NCBI RefSeq assembly: GCF_024294805.1
Contig: NZ_JANCLU010000002.1
Location: 124,001 to 188,000, forward strand
DNA: 64,000 nt
Source: Alsobacter ponti
GTDB taxonomy: Bacteria > Pseudomonadota > Alphaproteobacteria > Rhizobiales > Beijerinckiaceae
Direction of reading: 5' to 3'
Shown: in pieces, positions 46,353 to 54,556 of the stretch
Layout: every line of letters starts with the position of its first letter
Numbering within the stretch: position 1 is the first letter of the stretch
Translations under genes and position numbers: made by a program
The notes under the pieces: model-generated
The model's input: only the letters and a program-made list of their open reading frames with translations
What the model was told of the DNA's origin: nothing
Database searches by the model: none

Positions 46353-46398
46353 CCATATCGTATAGCTGAAATTCATAACGGGCAATCGGGGACGGTCC

Positions 46399-46608
46399 AT
46401 GAGGCTCAGCGCGCGCAACCAGCTGAAGGGCGTCGTCGTGGATGTGGTGAAAGGCGCGACCACCTCGCATGTCCGCATCGACGTCGGCGGGACGGTCGTC
46501 ACGGCGTCCGTCACGAACGAGGCGGTGGCCGATCTCAAGCTCGCCAAGGGACGGGTGGCGACCGCCGTCATCAAGGCGTCCGACGTCCTCATCGCCGTCG
46601 AGGAATGA
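46399..46608 (+). CDS. mop: Molbindin (single Mop-domain molybdate-binding protein)
   Basis: The 69-residue protein MRLSARNQLKGVVVDVVKG... is a single complete Mop domain; the SARNQLKG and VTASVTNEAVADL segments form the oxyanion-binding interface in the hexamers of characterised molbindins, which buffer molybdate in the cytoplasm. It closely resembles each Mop half of the adjacent ModE. It is divergent from modEABC and shares its control region. Confidence 0.93.
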   Translation: MRLSARNQLKGVVVDVVKGATTSHVRIDVGGTVVTASVTNEAVADLKLAKGRVATAVIKASDVLIAVEE

Positions 46609-46745
46609 CCGCCCGATGAGGGCTGGCGTCACGGCCGGGAGCGCGCTTGATTTAGCAACCATCACTTAACCGCAAGCTTGAGCGTCCGCGCGGCTGCGTC
46701 GATACTACCCCTCCGCGTGAACTCTGTTGCCGAGGGGGCCGGTCG

Positions 46746-47915
46746 ATGCGGATGCGGGTTGCGGTTTTCGTTCTTCTCCTGGGCGGCGCGTTCCCCGCCC
46801 GCGCGGAGCTGCCCAAATGCTCCTGCTCGGACTTCGACAAGCTGCAGCAGGAGCTCGACAACGCCACCACGCTGCGCGATCGCCACAAGGCGAAGGCGGA
46901 GGAACTCGAGCGCAGGCACGCCGGCGGCGAATCGTGGGACAAGCTCGGCGGCGAATACGCGGCCTGGGAAACCGACGTCGAGAAGGGAGCCGGCGCGGGG
47001 ATCCAGGCGACGGCCGAGGGCAACGGAAGCGCCTCGATCTCCTACGTGCCGAAAGGCGTCGCGCTGATTTCCAGCGGCGCGATCACCGGCTGGTCGTCGC
47101 CGGTGACCTCGGACGGCTACACGAAGGACGTCTACGACGCCGCCAAGGCCCACGCCATCGAGGCCAGCTACAAGGCGAAGGGCGTCGACCTCTGCGAGTT
47201 CTCCAACCCCGAGGCGGTCCGCAAGTCCGCCGACGACAGCAGCTTCTGCAAGGGCGTCAGCGACATCACTATGGCTCACGAGGAGAGCCACCGCGCCACC
47301 TGCCGCAAGATGGGTTTCATCGCCTTCTACCTGCGCGACGCCGCCCAGCTCGCCCGCGACGAGGTGACGGCCTATGACGGCCAGATCGCCGCGCTGCAGG
47401 ACGCGCTGGGCAAGGCGCTCAAGGGCGCGGAAGTGGAATTCGAGGATGTGACGAACATCACCTATTCCGGCCAGATGGCGCTCTTCCAGTACAAGTTCGC
47501 CGTCGAGAAGACGCGTGGAGCCATCCCCGACAATGACGGCAAGAGCTGGAGCCTGAACCTCAAGGGCGTCCACCGGACCACACCCACCAACTTCCGCGTC
47601 GCGGGTTCCACCTGCACGATGAATGCGTTCACCCGCAGCGTCGACATGGCGGTCGCGGCGTCCGGCAAGGAGGCGAAGATCACCTTCACCTCGTTCGGCC
47701 CGACGCCCAAGATCACCATCTCGTGCAAAGGCGGTCGCGGGATGGGCAGCGCCGGCACGGACCCCAGCGGCGAAAGCGTCGACATGCCGCTGAAGCTGTC
47801 CTCGACGGTCACCAGCGACCTCTCGAAGAGCAAGGTCGCGACCATGATGAAGGGAATGATGACGGTCACCGGAAAACAGGAGACCTCGCTGCGGATCATC
47901 TGCCCGGCCAAGTGA
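46746..47915 (+). CDS. Secreted protein with HEXXH motif, possible novel zinc peptidase
   Basis: The 389-residue product has a Sec signal (residues 1-20, ends ARA), a charged, coiled-coil-like segment (28-60: SDFDKLQQELDNATTLRDRHK), and a central domain with MAHEESHRATCRKMG (H178-E179-x-x-H182). Glutamate 206 (DEVTAYDGQ), 24 residues later, is placed like the third zinc ligand of gluzincins. The C-terminal half (about 240-389) is rich in Ser/Thr/Gly and looks beta-sandwich, ending in RIICPAK with cysteines at 297, 336 and near the end. I do not recognise the family. Peptidase activity is inferred from motif alone. Confidence 0.7.
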   Translation: MRMRVAVFVLLLGGAFPARAELPKCSCSDFDKLQQELDNATTLRDRHKAKAEELERRHAGGESWDKLGGEYAAWETDVEKGAGAGIQATAEGNGSASISYVPKGVALISSGAITGWSSPVTSDGYTKDVYDAAKAHAIEASYKAKGVDLCEFSNPEAVRKSADDSSFCKGVSDITMAHEESHRATCRKMGFIAFYLRDAAQLARDEVTAYDGQIAALQDALGKALKGAEVEFEDVTNITYSGQMALFQYKFAVEKTRGAIPDNDGKSWSLNLKGVHRTTPTNFRVAGSTCTMNAFTRSVDMAVAASGKEAKITFTSFGPTPKITISCKGGRGMGSAGTDPSGESVDMPLKLSSTVTSDLSKSKVATMMKGMMTVTGKQETSLRIICPAK

Positions 47916-48041
47916 CCGGCGGACCGTCCGCGATCCTGTTCACCGTTGCCGAAGAGGACGTGCGCTCGCGCATAGCCAAGCTTGCGTGGCGGGATCACGC
48001 TTCCCCTGCCAGTCGAGTGGAGTTCGGCCACGGGGGAAACG

Positions 48042-48620
48042 ATGGAGGTCAGGCTCAGGCCAGCAAGAGTCGCCGACATTCCCGACCTCGCGGTCTTCGC
48101 GAACGAGGCGTCCGCCGGGTTGATCGAGTGGCTCTATCGCGGGGCCATCCCGGGCCGCGCGGCCAACGTGATCGTCGAGCACGTGTTCACCCGCTTCGGC
48201 ACGGCGATGAGCTTCGACCGGTGCGTCGTCGCGGAGGTCAGTGACCGGGTCGTCGGCTACATGCACGTCGCCGCGGCGAACGATCTCATGAACGGTCCGC
48301 CGGATGCGCTCGTCGCCGAGGAACGCAAGCGGCATTTCGCGCCGTTCGCCGGCCTGCGAACGCCCGGAAGTTTCCACGTGTTCGGCATCTACGTCGATCC
48401 CGACCACAGGAGCGGCGGCGTCGGCCGGTCGCTGCTGGCCGCCGCCGAAACGCGGGCCGCCGAAGCCGGTTGCCGCCTCATGGCCCTCAACGTGTTCGGC
48501 GTGAACGCACGGGCGCGGAAGCTCTACGAGGACGTCGGCTACCGGGAGGCGCGCAGGGTCGACGTCGACGTGCCCGGCGTCTACGCCGGCCCGCTGATCC
48601 ACATGACGAAGCCGTTCTAG
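48042..48620 (+). CDS. GNAT-family N-acetyltransferase
   Basis: The 192-residue protein has the GNAT fold: start MEVRLRPARVADIPDLAVFAN, strand beta-4 FHVFGIYVDPDHRSGGVGRSLL with the acetyl-CoA pyrophosphate-binding motif HRSGGVG, and the ALNVFGVNARARKLYEDVGY segment of motif B. Substrate (amine) unknown. ATG at 48042 follows GGGGGAA. It is an isolated gene, convergent with the norF-like gene. Confidence 0.87.
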   Translation: MEVRLRPARVADIPDLAVFANEASAGLIEWLYRGAIPGRAANVIVEHVFTRFGTAMSFDRCVVAEVSDRVVGYMHVAAANDLMNGPPDALVAEERKRHFAPFAGLRTPGSFHVFGIYVDPDHRSGGVGRSLLAAAETRAAEAGCRLMALNVFGVNARARKLYEDVGYREARRVDVDVPGVYAGPLIHMTKPF

Positions 48621-48679
48621 GGGCCCGCGTCAGCCCGGCCGGACGGCCGCATTCAGCTCGCCAAGCGCGCGGCCTCGCT

Positions 48680-48934
48680 TCAGACCGAAAGCGCCAGGGC
48701 GAGACCGGCCACCACGGCGATCCCGGAGCCGATGGACAGACGCCAGCCTGCTGGCGCGCTTCGCAGGCCGAGGAAGTCGAGCCCGACGATCCGGGCCTTT
48801 CCCAGCAGCGCCGCCACCACGACGACGTCCAGCAGCGCCTTGGGAAGGCGCAGCCACATCGACAGCGCGGTCGCTCCGACGAGCAGCAGCAGCGTCAGCC
48901 ACGCGATGTCGGTTCGGCTTCTTTGCGTCGTCAC
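48680..48934 (-). CDS. norF: NorF/cytochrome oxidase subunit IV-like small membrane protein
   Basis: The 84-residue product has three hydrophobic helices (about 10-28, 30-48, 64-83) with RLPKALLDVVVVAALLGKARIVGLDFLGLR, matching the prokaryotic cytochrome c oxidase subunit IV/NorF family. It begins 4 bp after the NorE-like gene, the same order as in denitrification loci (norEF). NorF assists nitric-oxide reductase activity in characterised bacteria; its mechanism is unsettled. Catalytic norCB genes are not in the window. Confidence 0.75.
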   Translation of the reverse strand: MTTQRSRTDIAWLTLLLLVGATALSMWLRLPKALLDVVVVAALLGKARIVGLDFLGLRSAPAGWRLSIGSGIAVVAGLALALSV

Positions 48935-48938
48935 ATCG

Positions 48939-49520
48939 TCACCCGAGCAGGTAGACGACGGGGAACATGACGATCCAGATCAGGTCCACCGCGTGCCAGA
49001 AGGCGACGCCTGTTTCGATCGCCTCGCGGTCCGCCGCCCAGGCGACGACGGCCAGGATGACGATGCCCAGCACAACGTGCAGCGCGTGAAATCCGGTCAG
49101 CAGGAAGTAGAGGGTGAAAAAGAGATCGCCCTCCAGCCCATGCCCCGCGCCGACGAGGCCGGCATATTCCACGCCCTTCACAACGAGGAAACAGAGCCCC
49201 ACCACGACGGCCGCGAACAGCCAGGAATGGGCTACGCCAGATCGGCCCGAGGCGGCCGCGAGGCTGGCGCGGGCCGCGCACCAGCCGCTCGTCGCGAGAA
49301 CGGCCGTGTTGAGCGCCCCGAGCCCGGCATGCAGCTGCGCTTGCCCGGCCGCGAAGACGTCCGGGTTCAGGCGACGGGCGATGGCGAACGCGCAGAGCAT
49401 CGCCGCGAACACGGCGAATTCGCTGACGATCAGCACCCACATCATGGGATGCCCTTGCAGGCCGCGGAACAGCGGCCATGCGCCTTCGTCCGTCTCGCCC
49501 GGGAGCGCGGCGTCGCTCAT
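48939..49520 (-). CDS. norE: NorE/cytochrome c oxidase subunit III-family protein
   Basis: The 193-residue membrane protein has five hydrophobic helices. HPMMWVLIVSEFAVFAAMLCAFA, GLEGDLFFTLYFLLTGFHALHVVLGI and GVAFWHAVDLIWIVMFPVVYLLG match subunit III. It has five rather than seven helices, as in NorE, and is linked to a norF-like gene and a DUF2249 gene, a combination typical of nitric-oxide/denitrification neighbourhoods. An accessory subunit of a terminal oxidase is the alternative. Confidence 0.82.
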   Translation of the reverse strand: MSDAALPGETDEGAWPLFRGLQGHPMMWVLIVSEFAVFAAMLCAFAIARRLNPDVFAAGQAQLHAGLGALNTAVLATSGWCAARASLAAASGRSGVAHSWLFAAVVVGLCFLVVKGVEYAGLVGAGHGLEGDLFFTLYFLLTGFHALHVVLGIVILAVVAWAADREAIETGVAFWHAVDLIWIVMFPVVYLLG

Positions 49521-49539
49521 GTCGGCTGCCCTCGGCAGG

Positions 49540-49791
49540 TCAGGCGGCGGTGCGGGAAATGCGCACGCGCCAGACCTGGGGGCCCTGCTCCACGTAGTCC
49601 CAGGCGAACGCGCCGCCGAGATGCTCGCCGAACTGGTAGTGCAGGGGGCGCGGGTCGTGGTCGCTCACGAGCTGGAAGGCCTCGCCCGGCTGCAGCATGT
49701 CGAACGTGCCGAACACGATGGGATGGCGCATCCTCGGCGCGATCTGGCGGACGTCGATGACGGTTTCGGAAACATTGCCGCAGCTGCACAT
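49540..49791 (-). CDS. DUF2249-domain protein
   Basis: The 83-residue cytosolic protein has VIDVRQIAPRMRHPIVFGTFDMLQPGEAFQLVSDHDPRPLHYQF and ends with GPQVWRVRISR, the full DUF2249 (TusA-like) signature with the conserved D-H-D-P. Function is not established, but the domain is common beside nitrite/nitric-oxide and hemerythrin genes. Two N-terminal cysteines (MCSCG) are unusual. It is the first gene of the norEF group, 19 bp before norE. The start at 49791 is the nearest ATG to the domain. Confidence 0.83.
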   Translation of the reverse strand: MCSCGNVSETVIDVRQIAPRMRHPIVFGTFDMLQPGEAFQLVSDHDPRPLHYQFGEHLGGAFAWDYVEQGPQVWRVRISRTAA

Positions 49792-50055
49792 GAGCCGGTG
49801 GTCCCTCGTTCTGGCGCAAGCGCGTCCCGCGCCCGGCGAAGCCGCAATCTGCGCCAGCCAGGCGGGTGTCGTCTTTGCACCCGGACAAACAGTCCGCGAT
49901 CGGCGGGACCTCGGCCCGGCTCGCTCCGCGGCGCTCGGCCGCGCGCTCCTGTCGACTCGGCCGAAACCCGGCGCTAGCGTGGTCGCGAGCGCCCCGTTCC
50001 TCGGAGCCTGCGATTGGACCCTGCGCGAGACAAGGCTGCCCGAGCCGGGCAAGGC

Positions 50056-50844
50056 ATGATCGAAACCGAGGGCCTGAGCAGACGCTTCGGCGAGCATCTC
50101 GCTGTCGACGACGTGTCGCTTGTCGTTCGCTCCGGCGAGATCTTCGGGCTGATCGGTCCCAATGGGGCCGGTAAATCGACGCTGATCAAGATGCTGACGA
50201 CGCTGCTGCCGCCGACGGCCGGGGTCGCCCGTGTCGCCGGCTTCGACGTCGTGCGCCAGGCCAGTCTGGTGAGGCGGCACATCGGCTACGTGCCCCAGCT
50301 GCTTTCGGCCGACGGGGCCCTGACGGGCTACGAGAACCTGCTTTTGTCAGCGCGGCTCTACCTGATCCCCCGGGCGGAGCGGGAGAGCCATATCGCCGAA
50401 GCGCTGGAGCGCACGGGGCTGACCGAGGCCGCGCACCGGCTCGCGCAGACCTATTCAGGCGGCATGTTGCGACGCCTCGAAATAGCGCAGAGCACATTGC
50501 ACCGTCCCGAACTCCTCATCATGGACGAGCCCACCGTCGGGCTCGACCCGGTCGCGCGAACCGGCGTCTGGGAGCACGTGCGCAAGCTGCGCGAAAGCTT
50601 CGGGACGACCATTCTCCTCACCACGCACCTGATGGAGGAAGTCGACGCGCTGTGCGACCGGCTGGGGGTGCTGCATCGCGGCCGCCTGGAAGAAGTGGGG
50701 ACGCCCGAGGAGTTGAAGGCGGAAATCGGTCCGGAAGCCACGCTGGACGACGTCTTCGCGCGTGTGGCCGGGGGCGACATCGAGACGATCGGCCGCTACG
50801 CCGATACGCGCGCCACGCGCCGGAGCGCGATCGAGCATGGGTGA
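50056..50844 (+). CDS. ABC-2 exporter ATP-binding protein
   Basis: The 262-residue ATPase has Walker A GPNGAGKST, Q-loop GYVPQLLSADGALTG, signature YSGGMLRRLEIA, Walker B LLIMDEPTVGLD and the H-loop LTTHLMEE, as in DrrA/NodI-type exporters. The C-terminal tail (LDDVFARVAGG) is typical. A TTG 42 nt upstream could extend it, but homology starts at MIETEGLSRRF. Overlaps the permease gene by 8 nt. The exported compound is unknown. Confidence 0.93.
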   Translation: MIETEGLSRRFGEHLAVDDVSLVVRSGEIFGLIGPNGAGKSTLIKMLTTLLPPTAGVARVAGFDVVRQASLVRRHIGYVPQLLSADGALTGYENLLLSARLYLIPRAERESHIAEALERTGLTEAAHRLAQTYSGGMLRRLEIAQSTLHRPELLIMDEPTVGLDPVARTGVWEHVRKLRESFGTTILLTTHLMEEVDALCDRLGVLHRGRLEEVGTPEELKAEIGPEATLDDVFARVAGGDIETIGRYADTRATRRSAIEHG

Positions 50845-51622
50845 TCGCTCGCTGGCCGGCTACCTGACGCAGGTTTACGCGGTGGCGGACGCCGAGGTGC
50901 GCAAGCTGCGGCACGACCCGACCGAGTTGCTGACGCGCGCCATCCAGCCGGCCATCTGGCTCATCCTGTTCGGCGAGGTCATGGCGCAGGTCCGCGGCCT
51001 TGCTCCCGGCGGCGTTCCCTATCTCGACTTCCTCGCCCCGGGCATCCTGGCGCAGAGCGTCCTGTTCGCCGCGATCTTCTTCGGGATCTCCGCCATCTGG
51101 GAGCGGGATCTGGGCGTGCTGCACCGCTACATGGTGAGCCCGGCGCCGCGCAGCGCGCTGGTGATCGGAAAGGCGGTGTCGTCGGCCGTTCGCGGGCTGT
51201 CGCAGGCGGTGGTGGTCTACATTCTCGCTGCGGCGCTCGGCATCGGGGTGAACTTCCATCCGCTCTCGCTGCTGGCGGCGGCCGCCCTCATCGCCTTGGG
51301 CTCCGGACTGTTCTCCACCTTTTCCCTGATCGTCGCCTGCATTGTGAAAACCCGCGAGCGCTTCATGGGCATCGGGCAAGTCCTCACCATGCCGATCTTC
51401 TTCGCGAGCAACGCGATCTACCCCATCGACATCATGCCGCCATGGCTGCAGGCCGTCTCGCGGGCGAACCCCCTGACCTACGAGGTCGACGGCTTGCGGG
51501 CCTTCATGCTGGAGGGAGGGGTGAGCCGCTTCGGCCTGCTCACCGACTGCGCCGTCCTTCTCGGCGCGTGGCTCGTGCTCACGGCGCTGGCGGCGCGCCT
51601 CTACCCACGGATGACGACCTAG
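50837..51622 (+). CDS. ABC-2 type exporter permease
   Basis: The 261-residue permease has six hydrophobic segments, starting AIQPAIWLILFGEVMAQVRG, and the ABC-2 signature ERFMGIGQVLTMPIFFASNAIYPIDIMPPWLQAVSRANPLTYEVDGLR. Together with the preceding ATPase it forms a DrrAB/NodIJ-like exporter for a lipid-like or drug-like compound. There is no linked regulator. Confidence 0.93.
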   Translation: MGDRSLAGYLTQVYAVADAEVRKLRHDPTELLTRAIQPAIWLILFGEVMAQVRGLAPGGVPYLDFLAPGILAQSVLFAAIFFGISAIWERDLGVLHRYMVSPAPRSALVIGKAVSSAVRGLSQAVVVYILAAALGIGVNFHPLSLLAAAALIALGSGLFSTFSLIVACIVKTRERFMGIGQVLTMPIFFASNAIYPIDIMPPWLQAVSRANPLTYEVDGLRAFMLEGGVSRFGLLTDCAVLLGAWLVLTALAARLYPRMTT

Positions 51623-51660
51623 CCCGCGCGGCCCCTCGGGGACGCGCGGGGAGGGCCGGC

Positions 51661-51990
51661 TCAGGCCGAGAGGTCCACCGGAACGTCCAGCAGCGGCGCG
51701 TATTGCTGCGAGCCGAAGATGTCGGAATCGCCGGGGCTGCCGCTGGGCCTGACGCGCAGGATGGTGAACTTGATGGCGCAGCCGGGGTCGTACTCGACGA
51801 AATCCGAAATCCGGCTTTCCGGGATGTTGTAGAGCCGCGCCACGGACTCGCGCGTCAGGGCCCGGCTGCGGCGCACGAGGTCGTAGGCGGCGCGGTCGGT
51901 GAAGATCACGTCGAAGGTGATCTTGTCGACGCCGGCGTTCTTGCTGCGGATGGTCTTGGCCAGCTCGGAGAGGGGGCGATAGCGGTTCAT
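51661..51990 (-). CDS. DUF4387-domain protein (AtuA partner)
   Basis: The 109-residue cytosolic product reads LSELAKTIRSKNAGVDKITFDVIFTD, then VARLYNIPESRISDFVEYDPGCAIKFTILR and ends with SGSPGDSDIFGSQQYAPLLDV, the DUF4387 signature. DUF4387 proteins are encoded directly after, or fused to, AtuA-type (DUF1446) proteins. The gene begins 11 bp after the AtuA stop, completing a two-gene operon. Enzymatic role unknown; the pair may form one enzyme. Confidence 0.88.
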   Translation of the reverse strand: MNRYRPLSELAKTIRSKNAGVDKITFDVIFTDRAAYDLVRRSRALTRESVARLYNIPESRISDFVEYDPGCAIKFTILRVRPSGSPGDSDIFGSQQYAPLLDVPVDLSA

Positions 51991-52001
51991 GGGGCGTCTC
52001 C

Positions 52002-53360
52002 TCAGCCGGCGACCTGGACCATGTGGACGGGGAACAGCTCCATCGGGTCGTCGACGGCGAGCGTGTGGTTGAGGGTCCAGCGATAGCCGGCGGAGGCGTG
52101 CAGCACCTCGTCGAGCGGGAAGGCGACGCCGCCCGCCGTGCCCTTCACCTCGGGGAGCCGGGCGTAGAACAGCTGCCGCGTGCCGGTGATGCAGACCTCC
52201 TCCGCCATCTCGGCGGTCGGGGCGACGCCCTGCACCATGATCAGCAGTTCGTGGGCCGGCGTCTTCACCGGCTCCATGTCGCCCATCACGCCGTTGCGGC
52301 CGTAGACGGAATAGTGAAGCTCGTAGGGCTTGTCGCCGAAGCGCTCGGCGGCCTGCGCCTTCGCCCAGGCGATCACCTCGTCGACATGGGCGATGGTGTA
52401 GGGGTCGCGGATGGCGGCGAGGCCGACATAGCGCTCGCCGACCTTGCCGGAGCCTTCGAGCTTCACCCGCACGCGCGGCGCCGGCGCGTAGACCTGGCCC
52501 GTGACGCGGGTGGTGCGCGGGTCCACCTGCTCGTAGTGGCAGTGCGTCATGTCGAGATGGCCGCCGACGAAGTGCTCGAAGAACGGGCTCGACCGCTCGT
52601 ACATGGCGTGGCCGGCCACCGACGCGATGGTGCAGCGCTGGCCGGGGTGCATGGCGGTGACGGTGACGCCCTCGCCGTCAATGGCGCCCAGCACCGTTTC
52701 CTTCGCGCCGTAGGGCTCGGCGCAGAACGAGGCGCACTCCAGCACCTTGCCGAGATAGTAGGCGTCGGCCTCCTTGCAGCCCTTGTGCAGCGCGGCGGCG
52801 GCGAAGATGGCGCAGTCGCTGGAGCGTCCCCCGATGATGACGTCCGCTCCCATGTCGAGCAGCTTCATGAAGGGATGGACGCCCGCCATGGCGACGATCC
52901 GGTCGGTGGCGTCGAGCTCGGATTCCGACAGCGCCGGCCGGCCGTCGAGGCCCTCCACAGCGTCGCCGCCGCGGATGGCGCGCCGGACGCGTTCCTTGTC
53001 GACCTCGGAGTAGAAATAGCCGAGGCGGAACGGCGCCAGCCCGTGCTGGGCGGCGATGTCCTTGATCATCCCGACATAGAGGTCCACGCGGCTGTTGGTG
53101 CCGGTGTCGCCGGCCGAGCCGATGATCATCGGCACGCCGATGCGCCGGGCGGCGAGCAGCATCGCCTCGAGGTCGTGGCGCTGCCAGGCTTGGGGGCTGG
53201 CGCAGGTGTCGGAGCCGAGCGGCACGGGGCCGATGTCGTCGCTGCCGGAGTCCGCCGCGATGAAATCCGGGCGCGCCGCGACCCCGATCTCGAAGCTCTC
53301 CGGCTTCAGCGGCGCGAAGCCGAGGTGACCGTTGGGACAGATGATGCGGACGGAGGCCAT
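52002..53360 (-). CDS. AtuA-family protein (DUF1446)
   Basis: AtuA was named from acyclic terpene utilisation in Pseudomonas, but most homologues lie in operons for other organic acids, and the reaction is not defined. The 452-residue product has NGHLGFAPLKPESFE, FIAADSGSDDIGPVPLGSD, MIIGSAGDTGTNSRVDLY, DMGADVIIGGRSSDCAIFAAAAL and KETVLGAIDGEGVTVTAMHPGQRCT, diagnostic of DUF1446. No atu terpenoid genes (carboxylase, citronellyl-CoA dehydrogenase) are present. The ATG at 53360 lies about 28 nt after the predicted sigma-54 transcription start. Confidence 0.88.
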   Translation of the reverse strand: MASVRIICPNGHLGFAPLKPESFEIGVAARPDFIAADSGSDDIGPVPLGSDTCASPQAWQRHDLEAMLLAARRIGVPMIIGSAGDTGTNSRVDLYVGMIKDIAAQHGLAPFRLGYFYSEVDKERVRRAIRGGDAVEGLDGRPALSESELDATDRIVAMAGVHPFMKLLDMGADVIIGGRSSDCAIFAAAALHKGCKEADAYYLGKVLECASFCAEPYGAKETVLGAIDGEGVTVTAMHPGQRCTIASVAGHAMYERSSPFFEHFVGGHLDMTHCHYEQVDPRTTRVTGQVYAPAPRVRVKLEGSGKVGERYVGLAAIRDPYTIAHVDEVIAWAKAQAAERFGDKPYELHYSVYGRNGVMGDMEPVKTPAHELLIMVQGVAPTAEMAEEVCITGTRQLFYARLPEVKGTAGGVAFPLDEVLHASAGYRWTLNHTLAVDDPMELFPVHMVQVAG

Positions 53361-53398
53361 GCCTGCCAAGCTCCAGTGCGATTGCGTCATCCGCGAAT

Positions 53399-53414
53399 TG
53401 CAGAAGCCGTGCCA
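53399..53414 (-). promoter_or_regulatory. Sigma-54 promoter of the atuA-DUF4387 operon
   Basis: On the minus strand (53414-53399) TGGCACG-GCTT-CTGCA matches the sigma-54 consensus TGGCACG-N4-TTGCW at all positions but one, with the invariant GG at -24 and GC at -12. The predicted start is near 53388, 28 nt before the ATG. It lies between the atuA gene and the enhancer-binding protein gene. Confidence 0.72.
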
Positions 53415-53512
53415 CGCCGCCGCGATGCTCGAAATGGCGCGAACAGAGGCGAACTCGCCCGTTCGGAGCGGTCTTCCGCCGATGCGCTGCGCGAAAGCCA
53501 CGCGCGTGCGCG

Positions 53513-54481
53513 CTATTGGCGCATGCCCAGCTTGAGCATCTGGTGGCGCAGGGCGTGGCGCGAGAGGCCCAGGAGCTCCGCCGCCAGGCCGATATTGTCG
53601 TCGCAGGCGGAGAGCGCCTTGCGGATCAGGTTGGCCTGGAAGGCGGTGGTCGCCGCGTGGTAGTCGACCGCCCCGACCCCCTGCGCCGCCTCCGCGCCCT
53701 GGGCGCGCTCGGCCTCGCGCGGGATGCGCGCGGGGAGGTGGCGCATCAGGATGATCTCGTCGTCCTCGAGGATGAAGATGCGCTCCAGCAGGTTCTCCAA
53801 CTCGCGCACATTGCCGGGCCAGGGGTAGCGGCGGAAGGTGTCGCGGACGGCGGGCTCCATGCCGAGGATGCGGCGGCCGTAGCGGGCGGAGAACTTGCGC
53901 AGGAAGTGGTCGGTCAGGACGAAGACGTCGTCTCCGCGCTCGCGCAGTGGGGGAATGTTGATGGCCACGACCTGCAACCGGTAATAGAGGTCCTCGCGGA
54001 AGCGGCCCTCTTTCACCTCGGAGAGAAGTATCCTGTTGGTTGCAGCGATGAAGCGGACGTCGACTTCGATGGGCTTCACCGCGCCGACCCGGCGGAAGCG
54101 CTGGGTGTCCATCAGCGTCAGCAGCTTCGCCTGCATCACGGAGTTCATGTCGCGGATTTCGTCGAGGAAGATGCTGCCCCTGTCGGCGACCTCGATCAGC
54201 CCGGACTTCTTCGCCAGCGCCCCGGTGAACGCGCCTTTCTCGTGCCCAAAAAGCTCTGATTCCAACAGGTTGTCGGGAATGGCGGCGCAGTTGACGTCGA
54301 CGAATTCCTGCCGCGCGCGGGACGACTGCTGGTGGATGAGCCGCGCCACCACGCCTTTTCCGGTGCCCGTCTCGCCGTAGATCAGCACGGCCCGCGCCGA
54401 GCTCGCCGCGACGCGCGAGATCAGCCGCCGCACCTCGTGCAGCGTGGAATGTTCTCCGATCAAACCGCCTTCATACGCCAT
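53513..54481 (-). CDS. Sigma-54 enhancer-binding protein without sensor domain
   Basis: The 322-residue protein begins almost directly with the AAA+ domain: Walker A GETGTGKG (36-43), the sigma-54 contact loop GAFTGA (83-88), Walker B GSIFLDEI (102-109), and later FREDLYYRLQVV and PWPGNVREL. A Fis-type HTH closes it (about 295-318, NIGLAAELLGLSRHALRHQM). There is no receiver, GAF or PAS domain, as in PspF, so activity is likely controlled by a partner protein or by expression. Sigma-54 promoters lie before the downstream atuA operon and before the upstream transporter operon. Confidence 0.93.
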   Translation of the reverse strand: MAYEGGLIGEHSTLHEVRRLISRVAASSARAVLIYGETGTGKGVVARLIHQQSSRARQEFVDVNCAAIPDNLLESELFGHEKGAFTGALAKKSGLIEVADRGSIFLDEIRDMNSVMQAKLLTLMDTQRFRRVGAVKPIEVDVRFIAATNRILLSEVKEGRFREDLYYRLQVVAINIPPLRERGDDVFVLTDHFLRKFSARYGRRILGMEPAVRDTFRRYPWPGNVRELENLLERIFILEDDEIILMRHLPARIPREAERAQGAEAAQGVGAVDYHAATTAFQANLIRKALSACDDNIGLAAELLGLSRHALRHQMLKLGMRQ

Positions 54482-54556
54482 TTCGGGTCCCGTCTCGGGC
54501 CCGAATGTCGCCTGAACGGCCGGCTTGCTCCAACGGAAAACCCGAAACCGGATCTT

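Noticed and set aside
49806-49819. Fnr-like TTGCG-CCAG-AACGA before the DUF2249 gene
   Set aside because: The right half matches poorly and the site is only 15 bp from the ATG, too close to act as an activator site for that gene.
52002-53360. Acyclic terpene utilisation pathway
   Set aside because: Only the AtuA-type gene and DUF4387 are present; the carboxylase, dehydrogenase and hydratase genes of the atu cluster are absent.
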